Assembly: GCA_016169945.1 (NCBI GenBank)
Contig: JADLSH010000191.1
Span: forward strand, 1,081,501 to 1,145,500
Length of the DNA stretch: 64,000 bases
Source: Trachythela sp. YZ-2020
Lineage: Eukaryota > Cnidaria > Anthozoa > Malacalcyonacea > Clavulariidae
Direction: 5' to 3'
The notes below the pieces were generated by a model, which made no database searches, had not been told where the DNA came from, and worked only from the letters and a program-made list of their open reading frames with translations. Below are positions 12,137 through 22,739 of the stretch, piece after piece (within the stretch, counting starts at the first letter, position 1; every line of letters begins with the position of its first letter). A program made the translations under genes and the position numbers.

Positions 12137-14555
12137 TCATAAGTTATGCTGATATTGTATAACAGCATAAGTTCCATTAACCATCCATTGCTGATCTTTT
12201 GATTCAACCTCACTGTCCTGTCCTGGACGCAATCCAACAACCACGTCAGCTTTCAGTGTACGCAAAGAACACAGTGGCGCAGGACAAAATCCCCATAATG
12301 CTTCAGCAAAGGGAGTTGTGTGGGGCCACTTACAATCTCCAACCAACTTGCGATAATTCAGATCACCTTTAAAGAACACTAGCTTAGCTTTGCTTAATTC
12401 TGCATATAGATCTGGGGAAGCTGCTTTCATTTCGCTGTTGTCGTGTGCTAACGTCCAATACATATGCTTCTTGAATTGAAATGAACCATCTTTAAATCTA
12501 GCCTGCCACCTCGCTCCAAGCTGCGAGACATGATTATTCTCTGATTGCTGCATCTGCTTTATCAACCAATTAATATCTCGTTCAGAAGCATCAGAAACGA
12601 ACCAGGGAATATTCTTCACATGGAAGTAGATAGTTTTAGCAAGATTTAAGGAGAGCAAGAATTCCGCCAGGCATAAATCGGCAAAAACTTCAAAGCCAGC
12701 ATTATCTAGGACAAAGTCAATGTGGATCTTGTGATCTGTGCTTCGGTCTATGGTTCTGAGTAGTTCCCAAACCTCTGACGTGTTATCAACTAGGATCCAG
12801 GCCTTGAGGTGCTGGAGTTGCTCTGTCATACCAGTATGTTGACCATCCTTGATTTCACCACCTGACACTGACAGATCACACTTGTTTGCCCACAGGGAGA
12901 ACTATTACAAAAACAAACAGAAATATGAAAATATTTATTGTTCATAGTTTGCATGAGTATCAGCTCTCTAAGACCAAGTGCAAATGCACCTACAATATAT
13001 GTGTGGGCCACAGTGGTTAGTGCATGTCCCTTTCTGTATAGCCTGCTCGCAGACGTTGTTTTTCTCACGCCAAGCGATGAAAAAACAAACGTCTGCTGAA
13101 CTGAGTGCCAGAACGAGTTCTGCTATTTCACAACGTCTATTTTGATCGTCCAATCAGTGATTCTTATGAAAATGCATAAATTAATTATAACAATTTGCTC
13201 ACAGCTTTGTTGAACTCCATATTGAATTTAAAATTATGCTAATTATGCTGAATATACCGCAAAACGTCACTTTCCAGAATTTGGAAGGTTAATTCTGGTT
13301 GGTTGTGGGAAAAATAGCAGAACTCGTTCTGGCGCTCGGTTCAGCAGACGCTTGTTTTTAACAACGACTGCGAGCAGGCTACTTTCTGTGGTGCTTTCAT
13401 AGGTTTTCTCCTGAGGTACTCTGGTAACATTGAGTCAATACGGGCCCTTACTGGACTTCCAGGGAGAACGGTTTAGAAATGAGAGCACAGTCCAATATAG
13501 AAAGCTAGTTAATTCATGCACATGACTGAAAAACTTTACTCCCTGCCAGGATTCCTGGTTTAGTTTATTGCCAACCTGTAACAACGTTTCAAACTCTAGC
13601 TTCACGGCATCATCACTTGAATTCTCACTAAGCATACTGGTACAATTGATGATGTTCTTTGATAGAGACTTGACTGACTCCATTGTACTGAAGAACGATT
13701 CTTTCTTCTGTTCACTAAATGGGTCATAGTCTTTGAACATTGAACTAAAGCAAAAAGAAAAATTTATCTTTCAGAACGGTATAGAACAAGGGTAGCTCTT
13801 GAAACAACTATAATCACCTTGAAACGAAAGCTTGGAATATCCGTCGATACATATAGCATTCACATAACAACCATGCCCCAGTGTAAAAGGCAAGATCTTT
13901 TTCCGGTACCAAAGATTTTGTTCCTTGTAAATATTTGTTCCAGATTACAGTGTCATCTTGATCATCATTTAGCAGTTTTAGTGGTTTGTTTGTTTGCATT
14001 TCATACTTGAGTCCTGACAGTTTATTCACAATACTTTTAACATCATCTGCTCTCTCCTAAACAATGCCAATAATATTTCAGTTGCCCCTGAATTACTTCA
14101 TAATCCTTACATGTACAGTCCTAACCCCTTATCCCATCACAACTCATCTCGACTATAATCCTTATGCCAAGTCCCCCCCCCCTACCCCCGCCAATGCCAA
14201 TGTTCTCTTCCAAGCTGTCTTTTTGCTTGTCCATTTTCTTTATCTAATATAAACTTAATAATATTTCCCTGCCAATTTATACTTCAAATCTTCAACTTCT
14301 TATAATAGTTATTCAAAATTACTAACATGATTTTTTTGTTCTGTCAGTTTGGAAGCCAACTTGCTAGAGGCGTCGATGACACGTGTCAAAATCACTGGCA
14401 TACGTCGATTTACCGTATCGAACGCAAATGACCTTTGAAAAGAAATGAAAAAACAAATTTATAACAAAATTAAATAAAGCATGAGTTATATTTCAAGATG
14501 CTGTTTATTACCCTTGATCTTTTGCCGAAAGAGGTTCTGGTCTTGACTTTTCCAT
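12137..14555 (-). CDS. ARMT1: Damage-control phosphatase ARMT1 (DUF89), 5 exons, 440 aa
   Basis: Metal-dependent phosphatase of the DUF89 subfamily III, which acts on damaged or excess sugar phosphates such as fructose 1-phosphate. A protein carboxyl methyltransferase activity has also been claimed. Exons, minus strand: 14512-14555, 14327-14432, 13818-14056, 13576-13744 and 12137-12901, all in phase. The 440 residues match the family length. Hallmarks are GSFAFDTVNRRMPVILTRVI near the N-terminus, CECYMYRRI, the metal-site region VLDNAGFE (about 250-257), GDLNYRKLVGD (about 365-375) and LRTLKADV near the C-terminus. Intron 4 holds a hAT-like foldback element. Divergent from NAA80. Confidence 0.96.
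13038..13381. mobile_element. hAT-like foldback MITE in ARMT1 intron 4
   Basis: Terminal inverted repeats start TAGCCTGCTCGCAG at 13039 and end CTGCGAGCAGGCTA at 13381; the match continues through CGTTGTT with one mismatch. An inner inverted pair is GCCAGAACGAGTTCTGCTAT (about 13111) and its complement (about 13311). The 8-base direct repeat CTTTCTGT lies on both sides (13030-13037 and 13382-13389), with one extra A at the left junction. An 8-base duplication is typical of hAT transposons. No transposase is encoded. Confidence 0.85.
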
Positions 14556-14918
14556 CTCGCTTTGCACCTACAGTGCTTGCTTAGCTTGTTGTTGACTTGT
14601 TGTTACGTTGTTGATAGTATGCATAATTGCATAAATTATATATCTATTCATTCATCTCATATTATATCATGATTATATCTATGATTCATCTCTAACATTT
14701 TAATCCAGTATATATTTGTATGCAATTACGTATGTTAATTATGGAATAATTAAATCTACATTGTAAACAAATATGTTACAATATTGAATATTTTGTCATA
14801 TTTTGTTACAATAAAGTAAAAGAGGGGTGTTAGTCATTTTGTTGAATGTAGTGGTGTATATTGGGAATAGCATAGTGACACAATGTATCTATTTTTACCA
14901 TACTATCAATTGCAGTAG
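14556..14918. promoter_or_regulatory. Divergent promoter region between ARMT1 and NAA80
   Basis: There are 363 bases between opposite-strand start codons. A TTGCAG acceptor-like site just before the NAA80 ATG (about 14910-14915) suggests that a 5'-untranslated intron may lie here. Inferred. Confidence 0.45.
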
Positions 14919-16237
14919 ATGGAATATGAATTTAAAGTAGTTAAACTCCACAATGTTCCAGATTTAATTGAAGAAACAGCTCGGCTTATTAATTCTGAAT
15001 GGCCAAGATCTCTTGAAGCAAGGTATACCTTAATATTACATGTGTCTTGACACAAAATTATTGGTCATTGGTCAGCCGGTTGAGTGGGTTGACCACCATC
15101 TACTGGCTCTTTCTCGATATATGAGCAACCGAAATAAGCGTTAGGGATTATTAGGGTTGGTTAGGTTGGGGGTTAGGGTTAGTTGTTCATATATCGAGAA
15201 AGCGCCCATCTACTGCATGATAGTGCTTAATGAGACCTGCCAATTATGGCCCAACTATGTCATTTAGGACAAAGGTTTACCTGATATTATTTAATAGTAA
15301 TCAGTTAATCATTTTAAACTATATCCTAGATGTGTTGTGATTGGACAGTCATCAGATGATCTACCTTGTTCCTTAGTTCTACTAAAAGTCTTGACAGATG
15401 GCAATGTACGAACAGTGGTGGGATTCAGCCATCTCTCCAAAGTTTTACAAAAACCAAAATCAGTGCTGGTTGAATCAGGTATATTTGAACAAAATAATAC
15501 AGCAGTTTGCACTCTACAGCAAGCAAAATATATGATGTACTGCATATGTCACCAATTTCAATTTTGGTGATTCCTTGCCATTATTTTTCTAGTTATTGTG
15601 GACAAAAGTTTAAGAGGATGCGGATTAGGCAAAATGATAATGAAACATACTGAAGAGTTTGCTTTAAAGTATGATTACTATGTATTTACTAAAATAAACT
15701 TACTATATAGGGCTTCAATAACTATTTCTGTACTACAACAAGGCTATTACTAGTTGATTATAAAGTTCATATTATTTTATACTAGGCATGGCTATGAAAT
15801 GATGCATCTATCCACACATGACAAACAATCATTTTATGAACGTCTTGGTTATTCCTTATCAACACCAGTATCTGCTGAAACAAAAGTTTCCAGATTTTTG
15901 TCCAAATTGCAGGTACTAGTTGTCAATCTTGTGTGATGATACTGAATGGGAGTCTTCTTTCCTTATTAAGCACTATTTGTCATGTTTTCAGATTGAAAAG
16001 GGAGCCGTTCAGCATAAAGAGAGAACGCACTCAATGAAGAGTGCAAGTGATTTAAAAACAGAAGAAATGGCTAAGCCTTCTCCATGTGTTGTACCACAAG
16101 CAGTACCATCATTGTCAGTACCCAAACCACCACCAGCACCATCATTGTCAATACCACCAGCACCAGCAAATATCTTATCAGTTAGCAAGAAAAGGGGAAG
16201 CAAAGTTTATATATGGATGAAAAAACAACTTTTCTAA
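14919..16237 (+). CDS. NAA80: N-alpha-acetyltransferase 80 (actin N-terminal acetyltransferase), 5 exons, 233 aa
   Basis: GNAT-fold enzyme that acetylates the processed N-terminus of actin in animals. Exons: 14919-15022, 15330-15478, 15593-15668, 15786-15912 and 15992-16237, phases consistent. The start MEYEFKVVKLHNVPDL leads to INSEWPRSLEAR, then VVGFSHLSKVLQKPKSVLVE. The acetyl-CoA loop is RGCGLG (about residues 92-97) and the region HLSTHDKQSFYERLGY follows. The C-terminal part has the proline-rich stretch characteristic of this enzyme (about residues 175-205), which in the known family binds profilin. It ends in a motif, SKVYIWMKK, related to the vertebrate tail. Intron 1 holds nested repeats. 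Confidence 0.93.
15080..15240. mobile_element. Nested foldback element inside an older repeat (NAA80 intron 1)
   Basis: A 100-base element (15106-15205) with terminal inverted repeats CTTTCTCGATATATGA has a TTAGGG-like interior. It is flanked by the 10-base direct repeat CCATCTACTG (15096-15105 and 15206-15215). The sequence around it, rejoined, matches the repeat family containing GATAGTGCTTA seen also at 7983, 42577 and 55604. The small element has therefore inserted into an older copy of that family. Confidence 0.75.
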
Positions 16238-16259
16238 CAATCCTCTTGCCATCTAGCTA

Positions 16260-16475
16260 TGCAGAATTTGGGCTCTTCCCTTCCCTCCTTTCTTCTGGAA
16301 ACACAAAGAATACTGAACATGCATTATGTTTACAGAACAGTTATGTGTTGAGAGCTTCGTGAATTTGGAATACACTTCCTGAAGAACTACGTATGCCGGA
16401 TATTTCGTATCAAAAATTCAAAAAACTCCTTTTTGAGTACTTATTACGCAGTGACTGTAACAATTTTTGACAATG
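16260..16475 (+). mobile_element. LINE 3'-terminal coding remnant
   Basis: The + strand reads IWNTLPEELRMPDISYQKF followed by KKLLFEYLL and a stop at about 16468-16470. This is the typical end of reverse-transcriptase ORFs in animal LINEs (WNxLPxxLRxxxSxxxFKxxLKxxL). Upstream codons also fit (NSYVLRAS region), but no longer ORF survives. It lies just after NAA80. Confidence 0.7.
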
Positions 16476-16778
16476 AAAACCAACAGTCTTGGAAATCAAT
16501 ATGTTTAAAATGCCATCAAGCAAAACAATTGACCACCTCAAAAAACTGTTGCTTTTAACTTTATTAAACTTTTACTATATGAAAATACTTTGTCTAGTGT
16601 ATGTAATAATTCATGAGGAAAATTCAAAAGAAATGAATGTTTAATCAATGTTTGTAAATCGGATAAAGGTTTGTCCTGATTTACATAAACTTCAGCTTTG
16701 ATTTTCTCGGCTTAGACAATGTTTATTTTTAAAATTACTTCGCCAATGAACTCATAAGATGGGTCGTTGTTTAAGTTC

Positions 16779-16880
16779 GATAAAACATTCGCATCCGATC
16801 TTTATCTGATATACAAACGCTCGCCTTCGGCTCGAGTTTCTATATCATATCAGATAAAGATCGACTGCTCATGTTTTATC
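16779..16880. repeat. Palindromic hairpin element, 102 bp
   Basis: GATAAAACAT ... CGATCTTTATCTGATAT at the left is mirrored by ATATCAGATAAAGATCG ... ATGTTTTATC at the right, around a loop with CTCGCCTTCGGCTCGAG. A MITE-like foldback with no coding capacity. Confidence 0.7.
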
Positions 16881-17115
16881 TATAACTTGTAAGTGTATTG
16901 AGATTTTAAGTCATGTACTATATCTATGTAATATATTTATTTTATATAATGTCTTAACTTAATGATCCGTAATTTCAGGACACCAACGTAATTGGCTCAC
17001 GCTGTGCTGGTGTTCCTGCGCCGTCTTTTATATCATGTATAATTATTATTGACGGCAAAAGTTAATACATACATACATAAATTACGAGAACCACTGAGTA
17101 TTTTGATAAAATATA

Positions 17116-17258
17116 GAACAACGGTAACTCCGAAAATAAATATTTTAATAGATCGAGCTTTCGACTATGTTTTTAGTCATCATGATTCCTGATGATGACT
17201 AAAACATAGTCGAAAGCTCGATCTATTAAAATGTTTATTTTCGGAGTTACCGTTGTTC
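17116..17258. repeat. Near-perfect palindrome, 143 bp
   Basis: The left arm begins GAACAACGGTAACTCCGAAA and the right arm ends with its reverse complement. The two arms meet around ATGATTCCTGATGATG. It has the size and structure of a MITE and would fold into a long hairpin if transcribed. Confidence 0.85.
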
Positions 17259-17579
17259 CATACATAAATTACATGTTCATATATATATAAACACTAAATG
17301 TACAACCAAACGTCAATGTTTAAAATACTTTAAATCACCAGTAAAGAGAAAATATATTTGTTTCAGTAAGTTCCACTGGTAAATTCCCGAAAGCGCGCGA
17401 TATAAAGTATATATTTCCCCAAACCTGGGTACGAGGTTGATATTTCCCTTGGGACTTTTATTTACCTAATTCCTAATTTGATATATAATATTTCATATTG
17501 TTTTACCATATATGGGCATCGTTCCGGCTCTCCCTTCCCGTCATGCAAGCGTCGCCCACACAAACCTGTTTTTCTCGAT

Positions 17580-17720
17580 TGTTATACGTCATGTGACGTC
17601 ATAATTGTTCTTGAAATAGCAGTTTCTGATTGGTGGAGACAGCTGGAAAACCTGTTTTTCCTGTATGGACAAGTCTATTTTGCGTCATCAAGGAAGACGT
17701 GCGTGACTGACAGCGTGAGT
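17580..17720 (+). promoter_or_regulatory. CRE/CCAAT promoter of the intronless gene at 18212
   Basis: A perfect palindromic cAMP-response element TGACGTCA lies at 17594-17601, with a second half-type site TACGTCA at 17585-17591. An inverted CCAAT box (ATTGG) follows at 17629-17633 and a further CGTCA at about 17682. Together these suggest a stimulus-inducible (CREB/ATF-bound) promoter for the gene that starts about 600 bases downstream. Binding is inferred from sequence only. Confidence 0.55.
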
Positions 17721-18211
17721 GCGGTCGTTGTTCGAGAAGGACGTTTATATTTCGTGCCGTTTGAAAAATAAATCTAGTTTCGCAACTTAAAACGGCTTGG
17801 TTTTCTACTGAAACTTTAAAGCTTTTTAAAATATATAGATAAGAAACATCTTAAGCCAACGTTGTGTTTGGTTTCTTTGTAAACGAATTTATCAAGAAAA
17901 AGCGCTTTAAAAGTTGAAGAAGAAGGAAGCCATTTTGTTGCTTCGCTCCAGCGACGTTTGCCTTTCAAAAAGGACAGCTTTCTTTACTTTCTTTACTGGA
18001 AAGGCGTTGAAACAATCTTTGAAACAATATTCACTTTGGTTTTTATCGAGAAACCGAACGAGGCGAGGAAAATTTGAAGCAGAAAGATTTTTGTGCGGAT
18101 TACCGTCGAAGACGAAGGACAAAGATTTCCCGTTTGGTTGGCAAATTCGTTGAAGTTGTTCTGTGTCAGGACTGGTGAAGTTTAACTAAAGAAGAGAATC
18201 TTTCTCGATCT

Positions 18212-18778
18212 ATGAAGCGTAAAATGTGTCAGGGTAATATAAAAAGAACTCTTGACGAACATTTAATATCGGAGACTGAAATGTGGTCGTTTCTCGAGTC
18301 GGCGTTGGACAAGAAGCGAGCGGCGAAGCGAAAAAGACCGGATATGTACAGAGAAGCTTTACTTCAAAGGACAGTTGAAAGACTAAACGACGAAATAACA
18401 GAACGCTCTATGAAAAGAACTAAGAAGCGAAAAAGTGAAGAGAAATACGAGTGGCAAGATGGCCCAAATGGCTGGTGTATGACAGACGACACATCCCAAG
18501 ATGATGATGATTTACTAGGTATAAATTCCTTCCTCTCTGAACTAAGTAGCTCAAAACCTAACAAGCGTAAAAGAGAGGAGAATAATAATCAGCAAAGCGC
18601 GGTTTTACCTAGTTTTAGCGAAACGTTTGGCGAGAATAGGACAAAAAAATTAAGTTCAAAATCCGTTGATGAACAAAGGAGAACTTCAACCGGATCCAAT
18701 ATGTCGTCGCCCTGCCGCGCAGGTCTATTTCAACCGCAAATTTCATTAGTTGAAAAATTTGATTCGTTGTGTTGTTAG
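18212..18778 (+). CDS. Small basic nuclear-type protein, KRKR-PDMY family copy 1, 188 aa, intronless
   Basis: A single-exon ORF starting at an ATG and encoding 188 residues. I do not recognise the family with confidence. Residues 39-61 (KRKRPDMYREALLQRTVERL plus NDE) match the protein at 51915 in this window (KRKRDPDMYLDAVLECTVRK plus LNRE), so the two are paralogues. The motif is flanked by lysine/arginine clusters that look like nuclear localisation signals. An acidic stretch (DDTSQDDDD, near residue 95) follows, with a short hydrophobic patch LLGINSFLSEL. A basic helix plus an acidic, hydrophobic tail is reminiscent of small transcription co-regulators such as SERTA-domain proteins, but that is a guess. 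The CRE-bearing promoter and lack of introns suggest an immediate-early-type gene. Confidence 0.75.
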   Translation: MKRKMCQGNIKRTLDEHLISETEMWSFLESALDKKRAAKRKRPDMYREALLQRTVERLNDEITERSMKRTKKRKSEEKYEWQDGPNGWCMTDDTSQDDDDLLGINSFLSELSSSKPNKRKREENNNQQSAVLPSFSETFGENRTKKLSSKSVDEQRRTSTGSNMSSPCRAGLFQPQISLVEKFDSLCC

Positions 18779-19081
18779 AGACAGGAACTTGTTGTAGGTA
18801 GTATTTTTCATTACATACGTAAATGTTAATATTTTGTAGACTGTTTTGTATTGTGTGCGGTTCGCTTGAATTTTTTGCTAACAGGTTTGAAACTTGATAT
18901 ACTGGTTTATAATTTGGAAGCCATTATCAAGAACTGAACAAGACATTTCAGGTTTTGACTGAGTCTCGTTTAGATAGTTATTTATAAAATTTGTTGTGGA
19001 GGTATATTTTCTAAATAAAATACAGATATTTATTATAAATATATTGCATTATGCTTACATATCTTTCTATTTTTCATCAAA

Positions 19082-19831
19082 GCTACCCAGTGAGAGAGCG
19101 GTAGTTCACAGAAACAAGCAGTTGTTGGCTGAAGATTATCAAGACACTTTGAAATGGTGCTTATTTTTTCTATATTTTAATTTTCTTTCAATAGTACAGG
19201 TTTTCTAAGGTTTCAGTTTAACATGTTGAGGAACTTAGTGCATTATTTATGTGTTTTGCATAGTCCAAGGTTCAAAGAGAAACCAAGAGTTCAAGAAGAT
19301 TTAAAGTATTTAAAACTAAACTATAACCCCCATTCCTGAAATAACGCTCAAGACATTCTGGTTTTCTATACAGGTGCCTTCGGCATCATTTAAGTGCTGG
19401 ATCCCACAGGGAGTTGGGGTGTGGGAGTTCAAATGCAGAGAGATCACTGAAATGGTATGTATATTTAAACTAGTCAGTTGGCCTTTGAATTGTTTCTAAA
19501 ATCACTAGTTTCTTTTAAACTAATGGTTAACTCCCTCCTCAATTAATATATGCTTCCAAAAAGCATGTCGCTGACTGTGGCTATAGAGCCTTTGTGTGTG
19601 AGACCTTTAGTTTAAGGCAAGGTTTCATCTCTGTGACTGACTTTTTTGAAATAAAATTTGTTTAGAATCTTCTTGGCCATTCTACCGTGCAAGTTATCAC
19701 TGCCACGTGGACAGAGTCAAATGTTGGTTTATGATGAAATCATTGCTCCCCCAAGACTGTTGCCTTGTGTTGATGGACAAGAAGTCACTTGGTTCCAGAA
19801 GGGTGTGATTACACCAGTTTGCTATTTGTAG
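19082..19831 (+). other. Candidate exons of an unidentified gene
   Basis: Three blocks have acceptable splice borders. The first (about 19083-19156) reads LPSERAVVHRNKQLLAEDYQ and ends AAATG|GT. The second (about 19374-19453) is open in two frames and also ends AAATG|GT. The third (about 19666-19831) is open in one frame as LSLPRGQSQMLVYDEIIAPP and so on, ending at a stop at 19829. The phases do not join cleanly: the second-third junction makes a stop. I cannot name a product. They may belong to one + strand transcript running into the repeat arrays downstream. Confidence 0.3.
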
Positions 19832-20219
19832 CCAAGAATGTGTAAATTCCCCATAGTTAAAGGGAGTACATACCCTTCTATTATCCTCTCAATGCAGTTG
19901 TGGTAAAATATCAAATAGAGTAAACATACTTAATTACCTACAATAGATCATTTTTGTAAAAAACTCTAAATCTTGGCATTGGTTATTGGAGGATGTTGTG
20001 TTTGTGATAAGTTATACTATCTTGATATTATACCACTTCTATAATTGCAAGAAACCATCCAAATTGGTAACAAAAATGCCCAAACGTAAAATGGATTAAA
20101 TGTAAATATGGTAATTTGCTATTTTTCTGTTTGATAACTTTTCAGCAATGTCAGTTTGATAGTTTCTTTCAACAACCTGCCTAAATAATTGTCATAGTGA
20201 TTAGGTTAATACCCATTTT

Positions 20220-22300
20220 GTACATTACAATCCAATAGGTTGAAACCAGATGCTTACATTGGTACAATTTGAAGAATAATGTTAATGTTGATCAGAAGAA
20301 CATCAAAACTTGTGAAATTCAGGCAAAATCATTCTTAATTCTGATTTTTAATTCATTTAATATATATGAACATTCAAAGTTCTATAGACTAGACATTTTG
20401 AAAAGAACACTTACCATAGCATAACAAAACATTTGCTTTTACATAGCATTCCAGTCGATCTGTTCCAATAAAGAATTAAAAGAATGCAGTATATTTGCTC
20501 GAGTAGCGTGGTTGGTTCCAAATTCAAAATTAGGCTGATGGCATGATTGATGCGGCAACCATTCAAAATTATTGCTTCTAACATACATCAATGGCTGCAG
20601 AATGGCAGGCAAAGTGGTCAACAAGACCAGGAATGTGGGTTTAGACTTGTTTGCTTGCATCCTATTCATTTCAGGAAGTGAATGATGCAAGAGCAGTCTG
20701 TAAGAAGGTTGTAACTATGTGTCCTATAAGATTAAGTGATTTTTGCTTACCCTCCACCTTTTCAAAGCTCATACAACAAAATCTTGGTCTTTATATAGAA
20801 ATTTCATAATTCTTCAACTGCTTTTTGGTTTTGAATATATTTATAGCGAACCTGTTTGCCTTTGGCTTTACAAAGTCGTTACCAGATGCTTACATTGGTA
20901 CAATTTGAAGAATAATGTTGATGTTGATCGGAAGAACATCAAAACTTATGTGAAATTCAGGCAAAATCATTCTTAATTCTGATCTTTATATAGAAATTTC
21001 ATAATTCTTCAACTGCATTTTGGTTTTGAATATATTTATAGCGAACCTGTTTGCCTTTACAAAGTCGTTACCAGATGCTTACATTGGTACAATTTGAAGA
21101 ATAATGTTGATGTTGATCAGAAGAACATCAAAACTTGTGTGAAATTCAGGCAAAATCATTCTTAATTCTGATTCTTTAATTCATTTAAATATATATGAAC
21201 TTTCAAAGTTCTATAGACTAGACATTTTGAAAAAAAGTACACTTACCATAGCATAAACACATTTGCTTTTACGTAGCATTCAAGTCCATCCGTTCCGATA
21301 AAGAATTAAAAGAATGCGGTATATTTACTCGAGTAGCGTGGTTGGTTCCAAATGCAAAATTAGGCTGATGGCATGATTGATGCGGCAACCATTCAAAGTT
21401 ATTGCTTCTAACATGCATCAATGGCTGCAGAATGGCAGGCAAAGTGGTCGACAAGACCGGGAATGTGGGTTTAGACTTGTGTGTTTGCACCCATTAATTT
21501 CAGGAAGGTAATGATGCAAGAGCAGTCTGTAAGAAGGTTGTAACTATGTGTCGTATAAGACAAAAGTTAAGTGATTTTTGCTTACCCTCTACCTTTTCAA
21601 AGCTCCTAAAACAATATACAAAATCTTGGTCTTTTATAGAAATTTCATATTTTGGTTTTGAATATATTTATAGCGAACCTGTTTGCCTTTACACGGTCGT
21701 TACCAGATGCTTACATTGGTACAATTTGGAGAATAATGTTGATGTTGATCAGAAGAACATCAAAACTTATGTGAAACTCAGGCAAAATCATTCTTAATTC
21801 TGATTTCTTAATTCATTTAATATATATGAACCTTCAAAGTTCTATAGACTAGACATTTTGAAAAAAGTACACTTACCATAGCATAAACACATTTGCTTTT
21901 ACATAGCATTCCAGTCGATCTGTTCCAATAAAGAATTAAAAGAATGCGGTATATTTACTCGAGTAGCGTGGTTTGGTTCCAAATCCAAAATTAGGCTGAT
22001 GGCATGATTGATGCGGCAACCATTCAAAATTATTGCTTCTAACATGCATCAATGGCTGCAGACTGGCAGGCAAAGTGGCCAACAAGACCACCTATTAATT
22101 TCAGGAAGTGATGCAAGAGCAGTCTGTAAGAAGGTTGTAACTATGTGTCATAAGATTAAGTGATTTTTGCATGCCCTCAACATTTTCAAAGCTCATCGAA
22201 CAATATCCAAAATCTTGGTCTTTATATAGAAATTTCATAATTCTTCAACTGCATTTTGGTTTAGAATATATTTATAGCGAACCTATTTGCCTTCAGTCGT
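20220..22300. repeat. Nested large tandem duplication, 3 to 4 copies of a 600-830 bp unit
   Basis: A long segment recurs with high similarity. The landmark TTGATGCGGCAACCATTC occurs near 20548, 21379 and 22007, and GTAACTATGTGTC near 20709, 21540 and 22139. The first interval is longer because a sub-block of about 200 bases (starting TTATATAGAAATTTCATAAT) is itself duplicated at about 20792 and 20987. Minus-strand ORFs in the first two copies differ by frameshifts, so they are not under obvious coding constraint. Each copy keeps splice-like sites (CACTTACC on +, which is GGTAAGTG on the minus strand). Confidence 0.85.
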
Positions 22301-22739
22301 TCATTCTTCTGGAACTGGTTGTAATAACGAAAATAGAAGTGTTGACTGAAACTATGTCAATGGCGAAGCCTGATATTGGTAAAAACATAATTGCAATTTT
22401 GTTTTCTGTGTACCCATCAATGGTGTACCATCTTGTTCAGCTGTCATACTCAAGCAAATTGTACCATGTCCCTCCACTGTCGTATTCAAGGCTATCAAGC
22501 AAAATGCAATTAAACCTAATTAGAACGTTTGGTATAAAAAAGACCACGAAGGATGTTGGTATGTTACACTGCCTAATTATTTGCTTTAAATAGTCCATTT
22601 TCAGCTATGCATATAAAGTTTGCTCTTTTAATACCGCAAGCGAGCGTCCTTCATCATAGAAGATGTCAATTCTTTACTGTGGTAGTTGAGTATGAGTGTT
22701 AGTTGTTTCATGATTTGGTCTGGTTTGGGGGGATGCAAC

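Noticed and set aside
20439..20690. Minus-strand ORF of 83 codons (and its copy at 21269) as a conserved gene
   Set aside because: The copies differ by frameshifts near their starts and the third copy is broken, so there is no sign of coding constraint.
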